64,000 nt of DNA from Dichetophora obliterata (GCA_963920525.1 OY986438.1:99559349-99623348), one strand, 5' to 3'; positions 33,312 through 46,799 are shown, counted from the first letter of the stretch. Notes: generated from the letters alone by a model not told the origin. Numbers and translations are program-made.

Positions 33312-34983
33312 TACAAGATAACAGAATATGCAATATAGAATGCACAGTAGCTAAAAATAAACTTAGCTCCAAAGATGAAAGGTATTTTTTAAGAGAAATA
33401 ATAAAAGACTCATTTTTATTTGCACTAAAACTAGAGATCATGTTAAAACTCAATTTGAAAAAGAGCGTACACTCAGAAACAATTTGAAGAATTTTGAGAA
33501 AAAAATGTTTAAATTGAGGAGTAGCACGAAAAAAGCAATGTATTAGATAGAAAAATGTAATAGAACGCCCCAATTTCGTGCATGAGCAGATGACCAAAGA
33601 CTTTATATTCTGGTGCAAGGTTAATAAAACAGAAAACATTAGGATCTTTAGCACTTTTAAACCATAAACTTTTCGTACAGATTTTGGTTACCGATGAGAG
33701 TTTATTTAATTTATGTGGTTCAGATGGAAAGCGAAAACCGAATGAAGAAATTTGCAATAAAAATTCTAAATATACATTAAGCAAGGTAGAGGATCAGTCA
33801 TGATTTGGGGCTGCGTCTGATGTTTGAAGGATTCATTTTATTGAAGGTATAATGGACAAAAATATGTTCCTTGACATTCTCATGGCGCAAGTAAAAGAAA
33901 GTGCGGGTAAATAAGGAATTGTAGACAATTATTAGTTTTACCAAGACAATGACCTGAAACATACAATGCTCTTGGTAAAGAATTGTGTACTTAAAATTTG
34001 TTTAAATGTCATAAAAACAACCTCACAAGGCCCAGATTAAAATGTTATAGAACATCTATGAGATGAACTTGAACCCTGAGTGCAGTATCAGAGAAGGGCA
34101 ACTAAAGATCCAATCCTAAGAAAAAAGTATCCTAAGTGAAGAGTGGAATCAGATTGGAGCTGAAGTTTTTAAAAATTTGGTTGCACCCATTTCAAAAAGG
34201 CTGCAGGCCGTCATATAAGAAAAAGGATTGGCAACAAAATATAAAATTATTAGTTTTAGCATTGAATACCTTATCTGCCCGACTTTCAATGTTAGCTCGT
34301 TTTTAAAGCTTAAGTTTGATTTAATTTTGTTTTACCGTTATGTTCTAATTTTTTATCTATGTTTCTGTTTAATTTCGCTCACCAATAAAGAACGTCTTGA
34401 AAAAAATATTTACTCCAAGTTTCTTCTTGCATTTTCATTTCTGAAACCAATGCGAAAGTGCTCAGAAATGCCTGCCCGACTTTTGTTGTGAGCCACTGTA
34501 TATCTATGCTCATAATGAATGAAATTACAGAAAAAAGAAGCATTTTTCTGTATTATTCTTCTCATAACTTATTACTAGGCATGTGAGATTAATGAAGTGC
34601 GGAAAAGAATAGCAACAAGAATAGCACGATAGCAACAAAAAAGACCAACAAGAAAAGTAATAAGCACAGAAGAACACGAAATTGCGCTCAGTTATTATGC
34701 TGTATTTTCTTGCCCGCAAAAAATACGCACAGAAACAGCATTATAAAGAAGCAACGAAGATAAATTTCTATCAACTGTTGCGCACAGAAAACAAAAAAAC
34801 GAATAGTGGTAAAAGCTTAACCAGCCAGTGAAGCAATTCGTCGATTAGCGACTGCAAGTGCGTTTCATCTAAAACAGAGAATCGAAGATTATCAAATTTT
34901 CTTATGTGCGGTCTTCCTTTCCATTTGATTTTGTGCACAAAAGTAAACAAACAAAAATAGCAGCAACAAGATAACTTTGTTTA

Positions 34984-35289
34984 GTCCCGGTTTATACTCG
35001 TCAAGACTTGACGTTCAAGTTTTGCATATTCCCTTTTAAACTTGACGATTCAATTTACACTCGTCAAGAGTTGACGGTCAATTGTTTTTTTCACTCCTCC
35101 CTTTTTCTTCTCAAGTTTGTACTGATGACGCCGAAATAAAATTGAAAATAGCGGGACAACGAACGAACACAAAACGAATTGCCCAAGAATTGACGGTACG
35201 GTCAATTTCTTTCTTTCCCTTTTGTTACGATTCCCGCTCCACCGAACGCAAGACTTGACCGTCAAGTCTTGACGAGTATAAACCGGGAC
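34984..35289. mobile_element. 306-bp TTA-flanked MITE
   Basis: TIRs begin GTCCCGGTTTATACTCGTCA (34984) with a near-perfect mirror ending at 35289. They continue as AAGACTTGACGKTCAAG for about 35-40 bp, with extra TTGACGGTCAA motifs inside. The flanks are TTA on both sides (34981-34983 and 35290-35292). It is non-autonomous and PIF/Harbinger-like by its duplication. It lies inside the 31557-35914 element, beside the Tc1-like copy. Confidence 0.85.
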
Positions 35290-35917
35290 TTAGATTAGTT
35301 TTGTATTGCTTTGTTGCAAAATCAAAAATAATACAACAAAAACAAAACCTAAAGAAAAAAGTTGAAAAAAGTTTAAACCAGTTGCATGATCAAGTGGCTT
35401 CATGCGGCTTGAAGTGCGTTTTAGCTGAGTCACAGCATCAACAAATCTTGGGCCAGCAGCTGATGTACGTTTTTTTTTTAATGTGCGTTCTTTCTACGAT
35501 CTTCTCTTTTGTCTAAAAAAAATTTTTAAATAAAACACAACAAGAAGGCAGCAAAAACCAGCAGAAAGCACCTGTGAAAAAAGTCGAAACAAGCTGGTAC
35601 CTCAAGTGACTTGAAACGACTTGCAGTTGCAGTAAGTGCGTTTCAGCAGCGTTTTTCGCATTTTCGTCTCTGCACTTGTCCGCTGGTTTGAGGAAAGAAA
35701 AATAAATGAACGAAATCATGTGGCTTTTTTGATGCTTCGGCTGCAAAAATAAACAAAAAAAAACAACTAATATATACAAACAAAAATAGTTAAAAACCAG
35801 CTGAAACTAGTCACCAGCGACAAGCACGCACTATACGCACTTCCAGCTGCTTTTAGCAGGACGCGTTTCCAGCTCGGTACGGCCCAGCAACCAGCTAGCA
35901 CTATAAAAGCGCCCTAA

Positions 35918-38900
35918 CAAATATACCCCGCTTCACAGATTGTTATTGCTGCAGCCAAGACTTAAAAACCAAAATTCTGCAGAACAGCAGGAAAAGAATT
36001 TGTTGACGCATGACATAATTTTTTTTTTGTTTTAAGACGCCGCACTGTGCTCGCAAAACTTAGTTTGCAGACTTGGTTTTTCAAAAATGTTCGCCCGATC
36101 ATGTCTGTGTGAAAAAAACGATTTGTGCCGAGCACGCGTGCCTAAGGCGTGCCAAACACTGCTATAGAGAATGTGTTTCGCAATTTTCTTTTTAATTGCA
36201 CTTAATTTTGGTAACTTTTTAAAAATACAATAAGAAAGAAACGTATTTGAAAGATACAATGCAAACGAGTAAACAAGAGATATCATTCGACTCGCGTCGT
36301 TTCAAAACAGAGGTCGTAAAGTGCGACCAGCCAACGGTAATTGTGTTTGTGGTCCATCCGCTGATGCGACTGACATAATTAAAGTAAAGTTTTTAAATAG
36401 AATCAAAACGATTCGTAATTTGTGATGGCGTTGTAAATCTCTCGTCTGTATGAGCTAGGGAAGCCTAGCTTTCGGAGTAACCGTAATTAAAAAAAAAACA
36501 AGAGATCAATAAAAATATCTTAAAATTGAAATTGAACTTTGATTTTTTCTTCAAGCTTCATTAAGGCCCCTTATTGACAGGCTTAAAAAACACTTTTAAT
36601 TTTTCATTTGTTAGTGATATAATGCATTGCCCAACCCATTAATTTTTAATTCTTTAAAATTTACAATAAATCAATTATTTCAAAATTTCTTTAAAAGGGT
36701 TACTAAATTAAACCTTTCTATTTACTTTTTGCATTCCATTGAAAACAATTCCTGAAATGATAGCTTTAAGGTGTAAGGAAATACGACGAACTCGTCTAAC
36801 AGGTCAAGTCCTTTTCTAGTTTGCTATAATATTTCAAAAATAAAAATTATATAAAAAAATTTTATTTTGAAAATGAAAATTACAAAATTTGATTGAACTC
36901 AAATAAAAGCTTGTTTAAAAAAAATGTATACATACATTACGAATTTGCAATCGTAAATTATTAAATGATTAAATTTGATCTATTTATAAATGTATTTAAA
37001 TATTTATAAGATAAAAAAGCCAAAATGTAACAGCACTTAAATAACGGTATTTAGCCTATTGAGGACAGTATAAGTATTTTCAAAACTTGTTAGTATTTAC
37101 AGAGCAATAATTAAGATTGAGTTTGGAACAACGCAAACAAAGAACTAAGAACTAATAGATATAAAAAATATTTCAACATATTAGAACTAAACAAATTGAA
37201 GAAAATATTTAATAACAAGGCAACCTAGTTTAAGTAACAGTGATGGAACAAACGAAGTAGAGTTGTCTTTTTTTTTAAATACGCAAACATAGATAAATAA
37301 GATAAAATTGAAATGAGAGAATAAATGAATTCGATTCAGGTTCAAAACAAAAAAAAAAAAGTACACTGAAAGAAATATCAACGCAATGAAAACTACGAAC
37401 AAAATAGTTTGCAACATTCGCATATGTAGACGCAAGAGTAATAGGTATATGTTTAGTGGTAAATTTTATTTATACATTTTTATATATATAGTATAATATT
37501 AATTGTTGTTCGGCTAGGATTTGGTTTGTTTTTTTACAGAGGTTTTACAGAGGTTAGATTTTAGATTGGCTTTTATTTAAATTAACATCGTAATTATAAA
37601 GCATACTTTGAGAAATATACGAGTATATTTGTTTGTGTGACTTGAGATAAGAGTTGGTACGAAAAGCATTACCATGTCTTTGGAGAATTGTTGGTGGCAG
37701 TTCCATGGCTCATGTTGTTGTTATAGCTGTTCCATATACTTGACACCTCCTAGAATCTAAAAAAAGCTGCTGAGCAGCAGCACAGCTAAAAATGCATGTA
37801 TTGAATGCTCCCAAATAAAAATGAAGTGTTGTTGTTTTGTTTTTCTTGCAATTGAATATATATTTTATTTGAAACTATTTCTTCAAATTTTTGTTTTTTT
37901 CTTGTATTATTTTTTGCGTTTTAGAGCAGAGGTTTTATGTAAATGTTCAGTTTTATATATTTATCTATTAGGCCAGTATTTAAGTAAATAGAAATAGCAT
38001 AAATGTACAGTATAATCGTTATATAGTAGATGTCATAAAAAGCTCAAGTTAGTATTTATTTTCTAACACTTTTAATGTTACTTCTTTTTTTAAATTACTT
38101 AAACTACTTTACTGTTTATTTCTTGTTTATAAACTTAGCTTAACTGCCTATAATCTGTGCTTGTTTTGCCCAATTCCCGAATAAAGTTTTTTATTTTTTT
38201 TTTGTGTAAACTTAATTTTTATTAGTGTTTAGTTCTGCCATATGTCGAAAATATAAGTTTTCAAAATTAAAAATAGTAGTTTTTTTGAAAAAAAAAAAAG
38301 TTTCGTAAAATGTTATCACCCAACTGACAGGAGTTACCGCTATTTCGTAGTAAGTAAAAATGTTCTAAATATTTCTAACAAAAGCAGGTGTTTTTTCACT
38401 ACACAATTTTTAGCACTCAATTATTGTGTTTTGCTTTAGGTGGGTTTTATAGTACATACATATATACTTTTGTTCAATAAACAACTGCATTTTTACTTCA
38501 AATAGAAGTAACTACTTTATTACTTTAAACATTTAAACAATTTAACAACGTTTTTTTTGGGTTTTCTTGTTGCTTCTAATTTACAAAAAAAACATTTAAG
38601 TACACATACAACTTTAAATATATAATATATGGTATGTTTGTAGTAATTATGGCTAAATATGCGTGTATATATTTGTATGATAATTATTTTATGATAACGA
38701 TAATAGTAGGCAACATTTAAATGTTTTATTTTGTTTCTGAGTTTTTTCTTTTTAGCTTTTGTTTGAAAAACTTTGCTGCTACTTTAAATGTTACTTTTTC
38801 ATCAATTATTGTACTAAATTCGAAGACTTGATAAACTTGGTTTGTTTTCCCTTATAGTTGGAAAAATTTCTGTATTTGATTAATTATCACTACATATCTT

Positions 38901-40739
38901 TAAAAAGGTTTTTTTTCTTGGTAGTTTTTTAATGATAAAAGTTTCATAGACGTTCATTCAAGTAGTTAAAACTTAGCATTAAAAACATAGTCTTTAGAAA
39001 ATATCTGAATTTTCCATAAAAAAACTTCAAGTTTTTCGTTATGGTTTTTGTTTTGTTTTTGGTGCTTTGTTCTTACTGTGAGAGTATTTTGAGTGTACTC
39101 TAGAAAAAGTTGAAATGATAACATATATTTATAAAGTCTAAGTAAAAATAAACTTGAAAATTAGAATCATTTATGTAAAGGGATAATGCTAATATAAAAA
39201 GAGATAAGCGCACAAACTTGGATGAGCTTAAAATTTTCATAAAGGCAACAGTGATATTTTGAAATGTAAAAAATGGTCCAAGGTATATATGATCTTTTTC
39301 CAAATAATGGGTTTGTTAATACATGTGGGCGTGTCGCTCGGATAACTATAATAGGCACGTCGACAGGGAATATTTTTCATTTCATATTTTAGCTACTACT
39401 AGTTTTATATTTTCTTTTCAATGAATTTCTGTTTTCAAATTTTTGATAAAAAATATATTCAAATGTAAGCTAAGTACGGTAAATTAGGTACGGTCAAGTG
39501 ACCTTGCTTTAGTATTCATCTTAAGCTTGTTATAAAAACTCTCACAAAAAAAAAAAATTATTTTGCTGCATATTAATAACGAATATGTGCTTGCTATAAT
39601 TTATAAACTTTCAAGAAAAAACATAAACATTTCTGCTAAAACTGCACCATTTTCTTTTTTAGAAAAAATTTATTAAAGTTCAGAAGTATACATTTTTCTC
39701 ACTAAAATTGAAAAATGGCTATGCCTATATAATGTGTTTTTACAATATCCAAATATAGATTATAAGGAAATTGAATGTGAATGTCCAAAAACATATAGCT
39801 TTTATATATATGGGAAATTCTACGGTACTCTGCATATTAGCCGGATCGAGTTTGTTGATCGAATTTTGGCACAGATATTGATTCGATCGAAAATCCAATG
39901 ACTTCATCGAATTTTTGAGTTCAATAATCAACACAATTTTATGATTTCGTTCTAAACAATCGTTCTTCTGTAAGCTTTTCACTGGGGATTAAAAAAAGTA
40001 AGGTTGTCTGAACAACAATTTGCGGACTTGAATTTAAGAATTAATGAGAGCCGTGCATATTATTGAAAAAAATCTAATATGAGAAGGTTCATGACACTCC
40101 GCTTTCCGTAGTTCTTAACTTAAAGCGTCTGAAATATCGTCTAAAAATTTAAAAATATTACAATTTAAGCAATAACTTTTATAAATATACTCGGGCCGTA
40201 CAAGCATAATGAAACATTTTTTATTCTTTTGATTCTCCATTACTCATAGAAAGATTTTCCCACAAACGGGATCGTCAATATCCAAAACACCAATCAGAAG
40301 TTAAACTTTCATAAGCGTACCTGCTAGCGGAAAGCATTATATTTCACATGATCTCTCGAGAAAAGTAATCAATGTAATGCATATAGTAATCGCTAATTTT
40401 GGGATTGCAGATAATAATGTGACATCGGAAAGTTGTATAAATGACTAATACCCAGGGTGAAGAGGAGTGTACGTTTTGAGAATCTATTTTTTGTACATTT
40501 TCAGTACACTTTACGAATTCTTTTAATGCCGTTAAATTCTATGCAATCAAAAAATCAGTTTTTGATATTAGGTATTAAAATACATTCCATCTGAGTTTCG
40601 TTAGCGAGCTTACAAAATTTTTCACTGAAAACTCAGCGACTAAATGTGCAAAGTACCGCAGATAAGCCCATATGCAACTTACTTTATTTATTGATATTTC
40701 ATTAGACTTTACCCCATTAGAGTAAACAAAAAGATTTTT
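35918..40739. other. AT-rich intron without recognised genes
   Basis: Nearly 5 kb with no supported coding region, RNA gene or paired terminal repeats. Several open stretches of 60-90 codons are low-complexity F/K/N-rich translations expected from AT-rich DNA. Confidence 0.5.
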
Positions 40740-43045
40740 GACCAGATCCCTAACAGACTAAGAGTGCGCGCCCGTGTCCCTGCCGTATACTATGATCCTC
40801 AAACAATGCTGGATAGATCAGGTTGGGAAATCACTGCCTGCCAACAACGAACTGGAGGTGACATGGGCTAAAGGGGGACTTTAGATCGGTAACTTTCATT
40901 ATAGATAGATTAGGTAGATTATAGGTAGATTTGGATTTCTTATCTATCGTACTGAGGATCTTTAAGTGGAGGCATCATTGGAGGAAGTACAGGCTTCCAA
41001 CCCAATTAAAGATGCCTCTTCTACTCAAACATGCCTCTCTGCACACAAACCTGAGGGCGCAAGCTCCATAATAGAACTGGCGCAGACTTTTGGGTTGTCC
41101 TCCTTAGAGGATGCCCTCCTGAAATTGGATGATGAGTCCGACACGACAGTCGTGGATGTTAAGATGACTTCCAACAGCCTAGATGCAGAGAGTTGTTCAG
41201 AGTAACATCCTTCACTCGAAGGCTGCGTTTGTAAGTCTGATCTTCCGACTAAGTAACGATTGAGAAGACATCGTCCTGAGCCAGGAGCTGTGGATAGACT
41301 GCGGCCTGGTATGCGGACTCAGGACTCCAACATTCACACTAGTGTATACAAGATTACAAGGTAAACTAAGAGCGTGTATTCTAATCAAAATATCTTTGAG
41401 TGCATTCCTTTTACTCGCGCACGATCGCGAGGTTCTTCCGGATGACAACATGGTAAAACTTGTCTCAACTGCAGCATCAGAGGCAAAAGCCCACATAATA
41501 GAGTGCAAGCCAATGCTCATCAAGTTATATGGGGAAGTTCAGACAGTAACGAACGGGGTGAGTCTCTATTTGATTTTATCTTTAATACCAATTTCAACAT
41601 AAGTAATGTAAGTAATGAACCGCCCTTCATTATTAGTAGTAGGCAGGAAGTTTTAAATATTACTCTTGCCTCTGACCATATATCTTATAGAATAAAAATT
41701 GGAGAGTCTTAAAGGAACACGTTTTCTCAGACTATAGATATATTATATTTGATGATGACAATTTTGCTACAAACCCGTGCAGCTTTCGCAACATCAAACA
41801 AGTTAAATAGGATCTTTACTAAGACACGTTTAAAATAGATCTCTCAACTGGACCATTCAGCCGTCCCTCCTGTAAGCATTCGCTAGACTACCTAGTTGAT
41901 AATCTAAACAAATTTTAATTATAAAGCTCTCGATGTCCGCTAACAAGACCAAGGGGGAAGCAAAAGCTATCTTGGTGGAACAAAGGAATCGAAGAGCTCC
42001 GAAATAAGTCGAGAAAACTCTCAATAAATCAAAGGTCACTTGATCCACATATACGTGGACGAACTATAAAGTGGCTTTAAAAGAATATAATAATGAATTG
42101 AGAAAAGCACAAAGACAATCCTGGAGGATCTTTTGTGGAATAGTAACATAAACCCTAGATGCGTCAAGGCTTAGGAAAATTCTAGCAACGGTTCCCTCTA
42201 ATCCAAGCTTCATGAAAAAGGAAGATGGTGCTTAGGCCACCACCATTGTGGAATCTCTGAATGCTTATGTAGAAATCAACTTTCCGGGATGTTCAGAGAT
42301 ATACAATGCTCCAATTCAGAAAGATCAGTTAACATCTGTGAACATATCCCTAAAATTACTCACACAAACAAAGCTCGCATGGGCAATCAGTAGCTTTAAA
42401 CCATATAAGTCACCAGGACCAGATGGTATAGCTCCCATTGAAATTCGTATGGCATCATTAAGAAGCGATTAATTGACATTAACTTGAGATTCTTGAAAGA
42501 AAAGAAGCCATTATCAATAGCACAATATGCTTACACTAAAGACAAATCCGTAGAAATAGCTCTCCATTCCATAGCTTCTATCATTGAAAAATCCCTCCAT
42601 CAGAAGGTATATTCAATGATAGCTTTTATTGATAGGGGCCTTTAATAACGTCGAAGCAAGAGCTATCACTAGTGCGCTAACGCTAACTAGTGGATGCCGC
42701 ACTGATAGCACTGATAAATCAAATGCTAGTGGGCAGGATTAAAAGTGCAAAACTTGGAACGGCATCCACGTTAAGATCTGCACTAATAGGAACCCTTTAG
42801 GGAGGGGTTCTTTCGCCTCTTCTCTGGAATTTAGCAGTAAATGAACTGTTAGTAAGACTAGAACTAGAGGAGTGCAGGGGGATAGCTTTCGCCGATGACG
42901 TTATTATTGCTACCTCTGGAAAATACATATTTACTCTTTGAGACACTATGCAAAATTGCTTAAATACTCTAGTCCACTGGGCTATTAGTCCGGTCAAAAA
43001 AGACATTAACCTTTGCATAAATTCCCAACAAGCTGAAAATTTGCA
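40740..43045 (+). pseudogene. LOA/R1-type LINE: ORF1 end, endonuclease and first half of RT, broken
   Basis: The ORF1 end includes YDPQTMLDRSGWEITACQQR and ends at 41205. ORF2 then begins LHSKAAFVSLIF, followed by QELWIDCGLVCGLRTP, KLRACILIK and the endonuclease block NAHQVIWGSSDSNERGESLF. The RT has SFKPYKSPGPDGI, GGVLSPLLWNLAVNELL and GIAFADDVIIAT (catalytic FADD). Numerous stops and shifts make it dead. These EN and RT motifs with an RNase H tail (see 49452) are typical of the LOA and R1 group. The RT breaks off near 43040. The rest of the thumb region is missing, so the BEL-like sequence next to it came with a deletion. Confidence 0.78.
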
Positions 43046-43272
43046 TGAATGTTAGGTATACCATGATAATGAAATTTTGAAAAATCCCACACAAATTTTC
43101 CCATGTGTGTTAGTTCAAAGTTCGCAAAAATGGTTTTTTTTTTATTTTTAAGCAAAACGGTTAGTTTTATGATACAAATAGCTCAGAAAAAATTGTAGAT
43201 CATGTTATTACTTCCACATACTTTTTCCTCTAAGACTTACCAGTTCTGAGAAAAAGGTATTCTAAAATTCAC

Positions 43273-44860
43273 TCAAGTAGTAGCCTCCATAATATCTATG
43301 ACTTCACTGTATATAGAGGTTATGCAGTAGGAAAATTTGATGAAAGAAAATAAGTGTCCAGAGGTGCTTGATTTTAAGTTGCATTTAACCTTCTTGAGTA
43401 TAATTTGGTATGGGAAGCGGGCAGAGCTTCGATACGGATCGCTTATAGATGTCATTTTGTGTTCGTAAGGTCACAACACGTACTAGATCATCGGCACCAG
43501 GATGAAGTTCGATAATGCGCTCAAGTGTCCATTAATTGGGTGGCAGCCGGTCGTCCTTTACACCAAATCCAGGACCAAATCGTTGAGCTGCAGATTCGAT
43601 TGCGTCTGCCACCATTTTGGTCGTGACTGAAGGTGCGACAACTAATCCGGGGACCATCGCTTCCAGAACTGTTGCAACATTCTTTGAGTTTGAAGAAACT
43701 GTTGACTCAGTGAGATGTTAGAAGCAACGCATTCTGGTGATGCTAGAAGCGAAACACCGGCCAAAAAATGGCCGGGCGTAAGAACGGTAAGGTTATCTGG
43801 GTCAGAGGTTAACGAGCAGAGCGGTCTGGATTTTAAGCAGGATTCAATGTGAACCAGAAGCGTAGATAATGCCTCATATGTAAGGCGATTACCGCTGATG
43901 ACACGATTTAAATGAAGTTTTGTGGACTTTACGTTGGCTTCTCACAAGCCTCCAAAATCTGGAGAGTGTGGAGCATTGAAGTGTCATTGAATGTTTTGGC
44001 TTGTTAGCCGCGGCACTATGTCGCGGTTGATCTCATCAACAAAGTTGCTATGGCTTTTTTGCAGCACCTTATCGGCACCGATAAAATTTGTTCCAAAATC
44101 GCTGTATATATCGGTGCAGATACCTCAACGCCCGATAAATCGTTGTAGCGCCTATAAGAATTGTTCTGTGGACAATCCGGTAACAGCCTCCAAATGGACA
44201 GTTTTGATATAATATGAAAAGTGTGATTTAACCTTTATAAGTTGTGTTGCCACGGTACCTTGAAGCTTTCAGTTCGATGGCACCTGTGTAGTCCACCCCC
44301 GTGGCAAGAAAAGGTCGTTGGGGTGGATTGACCCTGTGAACCAGAAGGTTGCTCATTAGTTGGGTAGCTTTTCCTGCTTATTACGAAAGCACGTGATACA
44401 TTTGCCTATATGCTGGCTGACTTATCGTCTTGCATTCACTATCCAGAATTTTTGTCGTAGCTATCTACGTAGCTATCAATGTTAACTGTGTACCACCATG
44501 CAGCGTTTGTTGGTGTGCATTAGAATAACTAAGGTTGAAAAATGATGATTATTTGGTAATATTATGGGGAGCTTCTGATCGAAGAAAAGGTTAGCATTTT
44601 CAAGTCGACCTAGCATGCATAAAATATGTTGTTGATCGAGAAAAGGGGTTAAGCTTTTTAGTTTGCTGTTATTCGGCAGCGACTTTTTTGCTAGAACAGC
44701 CTGTATTTCTTTGGAAAGGTCTTTTTTCTGAACGAGACTGATGATTTTGGCAGTGCTTTGTAGAATTTCTGCCACTGGCAACGGCCCAATTTGCCTTGAT
44801 TGTTGTGATGACAGACAATTATAAGCAAAACTTATAAGTAATGTAGGCAGAGACACGCAG
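43273..44860 (-). pseudogene. BEL/Pao integrase, degenerate
   Basis: An N-terminal zinc-binding region lies around 44482-44856 (FLDQQHILCMLGRLENA and the following histidines). The core is recoverable in pieces: KCITCFRNKQEKLPN, TVHLEAVTGLSTEQF, YSDFGTNFIGADKVLQ (catalytic Asp block), NAPHSPDFGGL and EANVKSTKLHLNRV (the catalytic Glu region). The C-terminal part is GHFLAGVSLLASPEC, LQQFWKRWSPD and a KWW/DLVL tail (DUF5641-type). Stops occur in every part. Confidence 0.75.
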
Positions 44861-44939
44861 AATTTTACTAAGCGACGAATATCAAAAAATGACTGAATCT
44901 AGGCATATGGTGTAGTGTAGCATAAGACTAGTAGGTTTT

Positions 44940-45560
44940 ACTTCGGCGACATCTTCGTCAACCGGCATCTTATTTGGTTCAAATTGCGGCCATGTTTCTC
45001 TCGACTGTGCGAGCCATTCGGGACCAACCCACCAAAGGCTAAATTCAGCTAGTGCCTGTGGTGTAAGACCTCTTGTAGCATAGTCTGTTGGGTTTTGGTA
45101 AATATCAACATGACTCCACTGCGACAGCGAACAAGTTTTCAATATGATATCCACTCTGTTTGCTACCCACGTCTTCCATCTTGATGTGTCACCTCGTATG
45201 CAACATAAAACAATTGTAGCGTCTGTCCAATAAAACGTCAATTTTGGCACTTTAAATGACTTGTTGGTCCAATCTGCGAGCTGTGCAGCCAAAACTGATC
45301 CGCAAAGCTCAACTAGTGGTATCGTGAGTGGCTTGGTTTGGGGTGACTCTAGTCTTGGCAAGTAACAACTTCGTGACGATACGTCCATCATTGCACTCCA
45401 CGCGCAAATAAACTGTAGCTGCATAAGCACAGGACGATCCGTCGCAAAAGGAATGTAGCTGCATGGAAACGAAGAGGGTTGGCTCATAAGTCAGCCAACG
45501 TGGGACTGTTATTGCTTCGATTGCTGGAAGTGTATCAAAAAAAGTCATCCATTGTCACTG
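44940..45560 (-). pseudogene. BEL/Pao RNase H-like and linker region
   Basis: LHSFCDGSSCAYAATVYLRV is the RNase H start (FCDGS), continuing as KLLLAKTRVTPNQA in one frame. Then LVELCGSVLAAQLADW, FYWTDATIVLCCIRGDTSRW, VANRVDIILK and NPTDYATRGLTPQAL lie in the next frame. All are standard Pao blocks. Confidence 0.82.
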
Positions 45561-45584
45561 TAGTTCGATTGGCAATGCTTCGTC

Positions 45585-46782
45585 TCAATCTGGCGATGAG
45601 ACTGTTTGATCAGTCCGTGTTATTTTGAAATTCCATACCGCTTTGAGAATAATTTTTGCACTTATGACCACCGGTACGATAAAGCCAAATGGATCAAATA
45701 GCCGGGCTACCGTTGACAACATGGCTCGCTTGGTGTGTGCATTATTTGGTGAAAAATTTAACTTAAAGGTGAAGATGTCCTGATTTGGTTGCCAATAGAT
45801 ACCTAATGTTTTGACTGTTCCAGAATGACTGAGCTCGAGAAGGCTATTCGCGGACAAATGCTGACGAGGAAGATCGCATAGCAGAGTCTCCAAGTTGCTT
45901 GACCATTTCCGGAATATCATACTTGCTGATGATAGAGCATTTGATACTTGGTTTCGAATGGATATTGCAATGTCTAAGGAGTGCCTTCCTGTAAGCACAT
46001 CGTGGACGTATATTTCTTGCTACAGCACTGGTTCGGCTAAAGGATATGACTGTTTTTCATCCTCGGCCAGCTGGTGTAATACGCGAATTGCAGTAAATTG
46101 AGCAGAGGCTGTTCCGAATGTTGTAAGGCAATACTCCAGAATTTTTTCTTGATTTCGCCAGATAATGGCTATCTTCGGCATGCATGTCAATGCATCGATA
46201 CATCTTCTGTATATCTGCTGTGAATGCATACTTATGTTTTCGCCGATTCAGGATGATTGCTGGTAGCTCATTCTGCAGAGCCGGCCCAATGCACAACACG
46301 TCATTCAAAGATTTTCCATTAGATGTTTTGCATGATGCATCGAATACGATGCGGAGCTTCGTTGTTTCGCTGTTGTCCTTTAGCACCGCGTGATGTGGCA
46401 GAACACAAGAGGTAACAGTGCGGTTATCAAATTTTGTACGCATGCAATGATCGTGCTCAGTCGTTGGTGCTGAAATGATTTGATTTAATGAAAAATACTC
46501 TTGGATGCCATCTTCATAACGTTTGAGCAAATCGGTATTACGCTGAAGTTTTCGTTCCAAGTAATGAAAACGGTTAAGTACATTTTGCTTAGACTTTCCT
46601 AGTGTTTGATTTGGATCAACAATAGACTTTGATGGTAGTCTCACCATATATTTTCCATTTGGCTTACGACCGTGAGTTTCCTTGAAAAAAACTTCGCACC
46701 AAGAGTCTTCATCTGAAAAAGTTCGTTCAACTGGTACTTGTTCAAGTTCATAAAACCGTTGAACTAAGTTTTCTAGTTCCAT
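45585..46782 (-). pseudogene. BEL/Pao reverse transcriptase, catalytic YVDD changed to YVHD
   Basis: MELENLVQRFYELEQ opens the pol segment. CVLPHHAVLK, KLRIVFDASCKTSNGKSLND and GPALQNELPAI then KYAFTADIQKMYRCI are the RT fingers and palm with the first Asp. The second catalytic block reads EIYVHDVLTG, so the first Asp of YVDD is His. LGIYWQPNQDIFTFKL and LFDPFGFIVPV (peptidase A17/Pao domain) follow. The frame shifts near 46060 and 46000. The mutated active site alone would inactivate it. Confidence 0.85.
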
Positions 46783-46799
46783 CGTGGCATGATGGCAAC

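Larger units (their letters stand above)
32269..34225 (+). pseudogene. Tc1-like transposase, broken
   Basis: The N-terminal helix-turn-helix reads TLAERQIVIGYYLKGKSERR then ISQIVLKSKSIVHDIIKHYI, where the mariner-like element cuts in at 32410. After 33313 the frame resumes with KLSSKDERYFLREIIKDS (second HTH). Frameshifted blocks then give TDESLFNLCGSDGKRK (first catalytic Asp), MIWGC, and NVIEHL.DELEP (the NPIENLWDE block with the catalytic Glu). Many stops and shifts lie after about 33490, so it is inactive apart from the insertion. It would normally cut and paste its element at TA sites. Confidence 0.8.
31939..34498 (+). mobile_element. Tc1-like DNA transposon, interrupted by a mariner-like element
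   Basis: TIRs begin CAGTGG.TCACAAC.AAAGT (31939) and mirror at 34498, flanked by TA on both sides (31937-31938 and 34499-34500). The inverted ends are about 210 bp and include a second internal copy of the AAAGTCGGGCA motif (about 32150 and 34277), the inverted-repeat/direct-repeat arrangement known from Minos-type Tc1 elements. Removing the inner 900-bp element plus its TA leaves 1658 bp, the usual Tc1 length. Confidence 0.88.
31557..35914. mobile_element. TAA-flanked TIR element hosting two further insertions
   Basis: The ends are GGTCACGTTTATAGTGGCGA (31557) and, reversed, GGGCGCTTTTATAGTGCTAG (ending 35914). They are flanked by TAA (31554-31556 and 35915-35917). Similarity continues inward (TTGCTGGACCAAACTGA against TTGCTGGGCCGTACCGA). 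Subtracting the Tc1-like insertion and the TTA-flanked MITE leaves roughly 1.5 kb of non-coding sequence. TAA duplication suggests PIF/Harbinger. A truncated relative is at 6197-6450. Confidence 0.6.

Noticed and set aside
43046..43272. Possible 3' LTR of the BEL/Pao element
   Set aside because: Compared by eye with 49154-49451; no shared block beyond AT-rich words, so I treat the LTR as lost.
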